From positions 1 to 44,500 of the forward strand of contig JADHVQ010000009.1 of NCBI GenBank assembly GCA_016783905.1: DNA of 44,500 nucleotides. The letters run 5' to 3'. This document shows positions 38,418 to 44,500 of this stretch, one piece after another. The first letter of the stretch is position 1. Each line of letters starts with the position of its first letter. The notes under the pieces were generated by a model. That model had not been told where the DNA came from. It did not search any database and was given only the letters and a program-made list of their open reading frames with translations. Origin of the DNA: Bacteroidales bacterium. GTDB taxonomy: Bacteria > Bacteroidota > Bacteroidia > Bacteroidales > FEN-979. The position numbers and the translations under genes are program-made.

Positions 38418-40365
38418 ACTCCCTCTCATATTCCTGAATCAGTTGATGGACCCTTAGGATTTCCGCAACCGACCAGGCTTGGGAGATCGCACCCCTTGGC
38501 GTATACGGCGGGTCCCCGTCATAAATCTCAGAGATAGTCCCTACCCCATGTTCCGTCATCGTTTGGCTAAACTCATCGTAGTATCCTTTGATAAAGGAGA
38601 GTCCGCTTTCCCCATGTATTCTTAGATAGCCTTCTGCAAAATGGCCGAATAACCAGGGCCAGACAGTTCCCTGGTGATAGGCAAGGTCGCGTTGGGTTTG
38701 ATCACCGAAGTAGATTCCCTTGTAGGCTGCACTTACCGGTGTCAGGCTCCTTAACCCTCGGGGCGTCAGCAACTCCTGCTTGATCTTACTGAGTACCTGC
38801 TTCCGTATCTCTTCATTCACCGGGCTATAAGGCAGTGAGGTGGCAAACACCATGTTGGGACGTACCGACCAATCCTGATAATCTCCGTCGATGTAGTCGG
38901 CCAGGTAACCCTTCTCTTCATTCCAGAAGGTTTGCAGGAAGGAGTTCGGAATCATCTCTGCAATGTCAGACCACCGGGCTACAAACTTCGAATCGCCTGC
39001 CTTTTCTGCCAGCTCCATGCTGAACCTGATCGCATTGTACCACAATGCATTGACCTCAATAACCAGCCCAATCCTGGGAGTGACCGGTTTCCCATAGACG
39101 AACGCATCCATCCAGGTGAGCGCTTTACCGGGGACTCCTGCATAAATCAACCCGTCAGGCTCCATATGAATATTGAAGGCGGTGCCTGCCCGGTACCCCT
39201 CCAGGATCTGTTTCATGCTGCGACCATAGTCTTTCCAAACCTCCTGGTATCCACCGGTTTTAATGGCATACTGCTGAAGCGTCCAGAAAAACCACAATGG
39301 GGTATCCACACTGTTATATTCGGATTCTTTCCCGGATCCGTTATTGGGGAAGAGTGGTCCGTCGAGCTCTTTCAGCATCGTGTCAATTACAGCTTTACAT
39401 GTTTTCGTTTCCCCGTTGGTCAGGGTGAGTCCGGGCAACGACACAAACGTATCCCGCCCCCATCGTCCGAACCAGGGGAAGCCGGCTATGACTTCGGTAT
39501 TCGACCCACGTTTGACGATAAACTGTTGTGCTGCATTGATCAGGCAATTCTCGAAACTGCTCCTGGGGATCCTTCGTTTGCGTTCTGTGGTAAAAAGCCG
39601 TTTGATGCTAAGCGGGGAAATTACCGAGGTGCCTGCAGAAAAACAGACGGACTCTCCCGGTTTGATATCAAATTCAAAAAAGCCGGGAACCAGAAGATCC
39701 TCAAAATATTCGTACCCTCGCTCCATCTCCTCCTGGTATTCGATGTTATAATACCAATCAGGAGCATGGGTGTACTCATTCTGTTTGGAGATCTGCATGA
39801 AAAGATCGGTATAGCCATGATATAACTTCATGCGGATACCTCCATCAACTTTTTCGTATTTCTTATCGGCAAAAATATTTTCCTTACTTAAATGATGTAC
39901 ATTCCGGAAAGCCAGAAATGGACGCAGTCTTATCCTGGTGGGTGAATTGGCCTCTTCAAGTATATAGCGTATGATGATCCTGTCTTCATGGGAGATGAAG
40001 AGCATCTCTTTGGAGAGGATGGCCCCTCCCACCCGGTAGAGCAGCCGGGGAACCTCCATAGCTGAGAAATCACGGACATATTTATGCCCCTTGGGATTAT
40101 AGGCCCCCCCCTTGTATTTATGAATCCCCAGGTTGAACTCGGCATCTTGCTGGATGAGAGTCTCGTCGAGAGAAGAGAGCAGTACATGGTTTTCATGATC
40201 AACTCCCGGTTGCGGGGTGACCAGCATACCATGATATTTCCTTGTGTTGCAGTTAATGATGGTAGAACTGGCATAGGATCCTCCCCGGTTGGACCGGAGC
40301 ATCTCCCGGCGAAGAGAATATTCCAGGTTGACCAGTTGGTTTTTATCGAAATTGATATAACTCAT
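38416..40365 (-). CDS. Glycogen debranching enzyme, amylo-alpha-1,6-glucosidase (GH133-like)
   Basis: GSYASSTIINCNTRKYHGMLV N-terminus; AGFPWFGRWGRDTFVSLPGL; NSVDTPLWFFW; YHQGTVWPWLFGHFAEGYLR. Confidence 0.95.
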   Translation of the reverse strand: MSYINFDKNQLVNLEYSLRREMLRSNRGGSYASSTIINCNTRKYHGMLVTPQPGVDHENHVLLSSLDETLIQQDAEFNLGIHKYKGGAYNPKGHKYVRDFSAMEVPRLLYRVGGAILSKEMLFISHEDRIIIRYILEEANSPTRIRLRPFLAFRNVHHLSKENIFADKKYEKVDGGIRMKLYHGYTDLFMQISKQNEYTHAPDWYYNIEYQEEMERGYEYFEDLLVPGFFEFDIKPGESVCFSAGTSVISPLSIKRLFTTERKRRIPRSSFENCLINAAQQFIVKRGSNTEVIAGFPWFGRWGRDTFVSLPGLTLTNGETKTCKAVIDTMLKELDGPLFPNNGSGKESEYNSVDTPLWFFWTLQQYAIKTGGYQEVWKDYGRSMKQILEGYRAGTAFNIHMEPDGLIYAGVPGKALTWMDAFVYGKPVTPRIGLVIEVNALWYNAIRFSMELAEKAGDSKFVARWSDIAEMIPNSFLQTFWNEEKGYLADYIDGDYQDWSVRPNMVFATSLPYSPVNEEIRKQVLSKIKQELLTPRGLRSLTPVSAAYKGIYFGDQTQRDLAYHQGTVWPWLFGHFAEGYLRIHGESGLSFIKGYYDEFSQTMTEHGVGTISEIYDGDPPYTPRGAISQAWSVAEILRVHQLIQEYERE

Positions 40366-40455
40366 AGAAAAGATATGTAAGGAATTGCAAATTTACAATA
40401 TTAACTGCATTTTACGTTTCTATTATTGTTCACTCAATATAAGTACTTTTGCTGC

Positions 40456-41865
40456 ATGGTAACAATCCGGAAACATCTGCTCTTCCTCCTGCTGGCAGGA
40501 TTAATCCTGATTCTTTTCTCCTGTAGAAAAAAAGATAAGATCGATACCGACCCTTCATTAAGACTGGCTTTTTCGGCCGATACGGTCTTTTTTGACACCG
40601 TGTTTTCGACCATCGGCTCCGTCACCCAGCGATTGATTGTATATAATGACAACGACAGCAAACTGAGCATTGCCCAGATCCGGTTGGCCGGCGGGGAGGC
40701 GTCCAGCTACCGGATCAATATTGACGGGAATCCGTCTCTCGCTGTCAGCAACGTTGAAATACCAGGTCATGACAGCATTTTTATTTTTGTCCGCGTTACC
40801 ATTGATCCAACTAGTCAGAACACCCCCTTTGTTGTGGCAGATTCTATCCTCTTTTCGGTGAACGGGAACCTGCAGGACGTTAACCTCGTTTCATGGGGTC
40901 AAAACGCCCGGTTTTACAAACAGGCTTCCCTGCAGGGAAATATCATATGGGATAGCATTCTCCCTTTTGTAATTTATGGCTCTGTTCGCATCGACACCTC
41001 CTCATCCCTGTTGATCATGCCCGGGAGCAAACTGTACTTTCATAAAAATTCCTACCTTGCTGTATCCTATGACGCTTCGTTGAAAGTGTATGGCAACCTG
41101 GAACATCCAGTGCGGTTCCAGGGCGACAGGCTGGATCCATTTTACAGGGATCTGCCGGGGCAATGGACAGGGATTCTGCTGGAGAGTGGTTCGAAGGACC
41201 ACGAGATCAATTACGGCATCATCAAAAACGGAGTGTTCGGTATTCTAATTGATGAGAGGCGGAACCACACCGATCCGATGCTGAAGCTGGATAACACGAT
41301 CATTCAGAATACCACTGCCGATGCTATCTTTGCCTATGCGACCTCCATCACATCCACCAATTGTGTAGTGGTCAATTGCGGAGGAGCAGCTTTATGGGTT
41401 GAAAATGGCGGCACCTATGATTTCCGGCAACTCACCATCGGCAATTACTGGGGAAGTTCCGTGAGGGTATCGCCTTCCCTGTATATCAGGAACCACTCTT
41501 TTGATACGACCGGCGGGCAATCGCCCGGACCGCTGACCAATACTTTCTTTGGAAATACCATTATATACGGTTCTGACGCTGATGAGATCCTGCTGGACGA
41601 GATGGAAGGCGTTCCGTTTGAGATCGTCTTTGACCATTGTCTGTTGCGGACACAATCGCCTATATCCGATCCCCAACGATACATCAGCTGTTTTGCAAAT
41701 GAAGATCCCCTTTTCGTGGATCCTCAACTGTTCGATTTCCGGATTGATTCCCTCTCTCCTGCTATAGGGAAGGGTATTCAGATGGGAGTTCCTTTTGATA
41801 TTGAAGGTGTGGAGCGGGGAACCACCCCTGATCTCGGCGCTTATCAGTGGGTCCCTTTCCGGTAG
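40456..41865 (+). CDS. Lipoprotein with right-handed parallel beta-helix-like repeats
   Basis: Lipobox-like signal LLFLLLAGLILILFSC; beta-helix-type sequence (LYFHKNSYLAV, NYGIIKNGVFGI, LDNTIIQNTTADAIFAYATSITSTNCVVVNCGG). Confidence 0.8.
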   Translation: MVTIRKHLLFLLLAGLILILFSCRKKDKIDTDPSLRLAFSADTVFFDTVFSTIGSVTQRLIVYNDNDSKLSIAQIRLAGGEASSYRINIDGNPSLAVSNVEIPGHDSIFIFVRVTIDPTSQNTPFVVADSILFSVNGNLQDVNLVSWGQNARFYKQASLQGNIIWDSILPFVIYGSVRIDTSSSLLIMPGSKLYFHKNSYLAVSYDASLKVYGNLEHPVRFQGDRLDPFYRDLPGQWTGILLESGSKDHEINYGIIKNGVFGILIDERRNHTDPMLKLDNTIIQNTTADAIFAYATSITSTNCVVVNCGGAALWVENGGTYDFRQLTIGNYWGSSVRVSPSLYIRNHSFDTTGGQSPGPLTNTFFGNTIIYGSDADEILLDEMEGVPFEIVFDHCLLRTQSPISDPQRYISCFANEDPLFVDPQLFDFRIDSLSPAIGKGIQMGVPFDIEGVERGTTPDLGAYQWVPFR

Positions 41866-41869
41866 GTTT

Positions 41870-42748
41870 TCATTCCCCTTTTTTCAATGCTTTCAATAAG
41901 ATGGCACCGATGTCGGCCGGTGATTCCACAACGAATGCACCACATTCGTGCAGGATCTCCTTTTTGGCTTGAGCCGTATCGGCCTTCCCACCCACAATGG
42001 CACCTGCATGACCCATGGTTCTGCCTTTAGGCGCAGTAGCTCCGGCAATGAAGCTGATCACCGGTTTGATGCCATGCTCCTTGATCCAGTAGGCTGCATC
42101 GGTCTCCATGTTGCCGCCGATCTCCCCGATCATCACTATGGCTTCGGTATCAGGGTCCTCCATGAAGAGTTTCACCGCATCGCAGATAGTGGTTCCAGGG
42201 ATTGGGTCGCCGCCGATGCCAATTACCGTCGACTGACCCAGTCCGGCTTTGGTTACCTGATCTACCGCTTCGTAAGCGAGGGTTCCGCTCCGGGAAACCA
42301 CCCCGATACTCCCCGGCTTGTGGATAAAGCCGGGCATGATGCCGATCTTGGTATCCGGAGGAGTGATGATTCCAGGGCAATTGGGACCAATCAGATGGAT
42401 ACCCTTTTTGGTGATGTAGTCCTTCACCGGGATCATATCGTTTACCGGGATCCCTTCAGTGATGCAGACGATGACGTGAATCCCTGCTTCCGCGGCCTCC
42501 GTGATCGCATCAGCGGCAAAGGGAGGCGGGACAAAGATGACCGATACATCAGCTCCGGTCGATTTCACGGCATCTGCAACGGTATTGAATACAGGGCGGC
42601 CGAGGTGCATCAGACCTCCTTTCCCAGGGGTGACCCCACCCACGATGTTGGTTCCATATTCGATCATCTGGGCAGTATGGAAGGAGCCTTCGCTACCGGT
42701 GAAACCCTGGACGACGACACGGGAGTCTTTGTTAACTAGTACGCTCAT
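41870..42748 (-). CDS. sucD: Succinyl-CoA synthetase alpha subunit
   Basis: [56 protein letters not shown], phospho-His region [11 protein letters not shown]. Confidence 0.96.
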   Translation of the reverse strand: MSVLVNKDSRVVVQGFTGSEGSFHTAQMIEYGTNIVGGVTPGKGGLMHLGRPVFNTVADAVKSTGADVSVIFVPPPFAADAITEAAEAGIHVIVCITEGIPVNDMIPVKDYITKKGIHLIGPNCPGIITPPDTKIGIMPGFIHKPGSIGVVSRSGTLAYEAVDQVTKAGLGQSTVIGIGGDPIPGTTICDAVKLFMEDPDTEAIVMIGEIGGNMETDAAYWIKEHGIKPVISFIAGATAPKGRTMGHAGAIVGGKADTAQAKKEILHECGAFVVESPADIGAILLKALKKGE

Positions 42749-42754
42749 GTTGAA

Positions 42755-42808
42755 GTACGAAGTACGATTTACGATTTACGAATGAAAGTTAGAAGTTAGA
42801 AGTACGAA
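42755..42808. repeat. Degenerate heptamer tandem tract D
   Basis: GTACGAA GTACGAT TTACGAT TTACGAA, then TGAAA (5-nt interruption), then GTTAGAA GTTAGAA GTACGAA. Confidence 0.82.
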
Positions 42809-42943
42809 TAATTTGTTACACATGTAATCATCTATATATATGTATAAATATGTTCAGCTTCTGGTTTCAAAGATATAGTATTTAGTATTCCAAGGAAAAT
42901 TTTTCTTAATAATTCGCCCCCATGAATGGCAGATCCAGCAATA

Positions 42944-42971
42944 ATTCGTCATTCATAATTCGTAATTAGTA
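42944..42971. repeat. Short degenerate heptamer tract E
   Basis: ATTCGTC ATTCATA ATTCGTA ATTAGTA in 7-bp register; last unit runs into the mnmE -7 element TACTTTTG. Confidence 0.65.
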
Positions 42972-42981
42972 CTTTTGTCCT

Positions 42982-44379
42982 ATGGCCCTATACAACATCA
43001 CCGATCCCATCTGCGCACTCTCCACAGCACCTGGTACCGGAGCCATTGCAGTGATCAGGATATCAGGGACAGAGGCCTATACTATATGCAGCAAGCTCTT
43101 TCACCCTTCCAACCAACCATTTTCCTGGACTGATGCCCTCCCAAATTCTATTCACCATGGTTTTATCTCCCGGGATGAACAGATGATCGATGAGGTTCTC
43201 GCCAGCCTCTTCAAGGCGCCTCACTCCTATACCGGAGAAGATGTGGTGGAGATCTCCTGTCACGGTTCAGGCTTCATTCAGCAGCAGATCCTGGATGCAC
43301 TGGTTCACGCAGGTTGTAGGCTGGCTGAGCCAGGAGAGTTTACCTTACGCGCCTTTCTGAACGGGAAATTTGATCTTTCCCAGGCAGAAGCAGTGGCCGA
43401 TCTGATCGCTTCGGCATCGCAATCCTCCCACGATCTTGCCCTGGCCCAGATGAGAGGAGGCTTTTCGCGTAAGATTAAAGAGTTGCGTCAGAAACTGGTG
43501 GATTTCACCTCCCTCATCGAACTGGAACTGGATTTCAGCGAAGAGGATGTAGAGTTCGCCTCGCGACCCGATCTATTCCTTTTGCTGGATACACTGGAGA
43601 CTGAACTCGCTATGCTGGTGCACTCGTTCTCCCTGGGGAACGTGATCAAAAAAGGGATCCCGGTAGCCATCATCGGCAAATCCAATGTGGGGAAGTCGAC
43701 CCTGTTGAATGCGCTGCTGAATGAGGAGAAAGCCATCGTGTCGGAGATTCCCGGCACCACCCGTGATGCTATCGAAGATACGATTGTACTGGAAGGCTTC
43801 AGTTTCCGGTTCATCGACACAGCAGGATTGAGAGCATCAGAAGACCAGATCGAGATTATGGGAATTGACCGCACCTGGTCGAAAATCGAACAGGCTACCA
43901 TCATTCTCTACCTTTTTGATGCAAGCAGTGATTCCTACCTGGATGTCGCCGAGTCCCTCCAGGAATTTTCCAGCATCCTGGAGAACCCGGAAAAGCGGCT
44001 TATCCTGATCGGCAACAAAATGGATCTCTTATCGGAACTTCCGAAAGGGTTTCGTGAATTCGTGGAACACGAGACCATTTTTGTTTCGGCCAAGAGAAAG
44101 GAGAATATTTATTTAATTTCTGAAAGTTTACTGAAGACGGTAAAAGAACATCGGATCGCCGACGGGGCCATCGTATCCAACACGCGGCACCTGGAGGCCC
44201 TTCAGAAAGCCCTTATGGCCATCAAAAATGTGTATGAAGGGATGCAGAACGCTCTGCCTTCCGATCTGTTAACCATCGATATCCGTCAGGCCTTGCACCA
44301 CTTGGGAGAGATCACCGGAGAGATCACAACCGATGAGATCCTGGGGAATATATTTGGCAGGTTCTGCATCGGAAAGTAA
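42982..44379 (+). CDS. mnmE: tRNA uridine-5-carboxymethylaminomethyl(34) synthesis GTPase MnmE
   Basis: DPICALSTAPGTGAIAVIRISG, G1 GKSNVGKSTLLN, G3 DTAG, G4 NKMD, C-terminal FGRFCIGK. Confidence 0.98.
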   Translation: MALYNITDPICALSTAPGTGAIAVIRISGTEAYTICSKLFHPSNQPFSWTDALPNSIHHGFISRDEQMIDEVLASLFKAPHSYTGEDVVEISCHGSGFIQQQILDALVHAGCRLAEPGEFTLRAFLNGKFDLSQAEAVADLIASASQSSHDLALAQMRGGFSRKIKELRQKLVDFTSLIELELDFSEEDVEFASRPDLFLLLDTLETELAMLVHSFSLGNVIKKGIPVAIIGKSNVGKSTLLNALLNEEKAIVSEIPGTTRDAIEDTIVLEGFSFRFIDTAGLRASEDQIEIMGIDRTWSKIEQATIILYLFDASSDSYLDVAESLQEFSSILENPEKRLILIGNKMDLLSELPKGFREFVEHETIFVSAKRKENIYLISESLLKTVKEHRIADGAIVSNTRHLEALQKALMAIKNVYEGMQNALPSDLLTIDIRQALHHLGEITGEITTDEILGNIFGRFCIGK

Positions 44380-44500
44380 TTCTCCTTCTCTTCTTTTCTA
44401 ACTACCTGTTATTGTTGATAATTCGTTAATTATTCTTCTCTTATTTGTTGCTAAACCACTTCGACGTGAGATGGTCATTTTACTCGGCATATCTACTGAG

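Noticed and set aside
38932-39825. 297-aa plus-strand ORF across the debranching enzyme
   Set aside because: Antisense to a well-supported GH133 gene; composition is not protein-like.
41948-42739. 263-aa plus-strand ORF across sucD
   Set aside because: Antisense shadow of sucD, no recognisable motif.

Overview
The window is an ordinary-looking Bacteroidota chromosome segment, inferred from T9SS C-terminal sorting domains, TAnnTTTG promoters, the GT3-GT35 fusion, and a Lys-type SerA. It contains about 33 well-supported protein genes and one IS1634-like insertion sequence. I saw no rRNA, tRNA, CRISPR array, prophage or reverse transcriptase. Main gene groups: two tandem secreted M1 aminopeptidases; lon; a GlmU-like nucleotidyltransferase; L31 type B; a LuxC-type acyl-CoA reductase; serC-serA-four-helix-bundle-DUF1015; an LTA-synthase-like sulfatase; a YggS-like PLP protein; prmC; yigZ; dnaA with an AT-rich upstream region; an ABC-2 exporter; a putative seven-gene minus-strand run holding glycogen enzymes (GH133, GT4, GH57, GT3-GT35 fusion), fabG, a vWA-like protein and an M48 peptidase; sucD; and mnmE. 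The most unusual non-genic signal is a set of five intergenic tracts of degenerate 7-bp tandem repeats. The heptamer sequence differs between tracts, and within the longest tract, but the 7-bp spacing is kept. The IS has 6-bp target duplications (TTAGAG) and sits exactly on the stop codon of the ABC permease.
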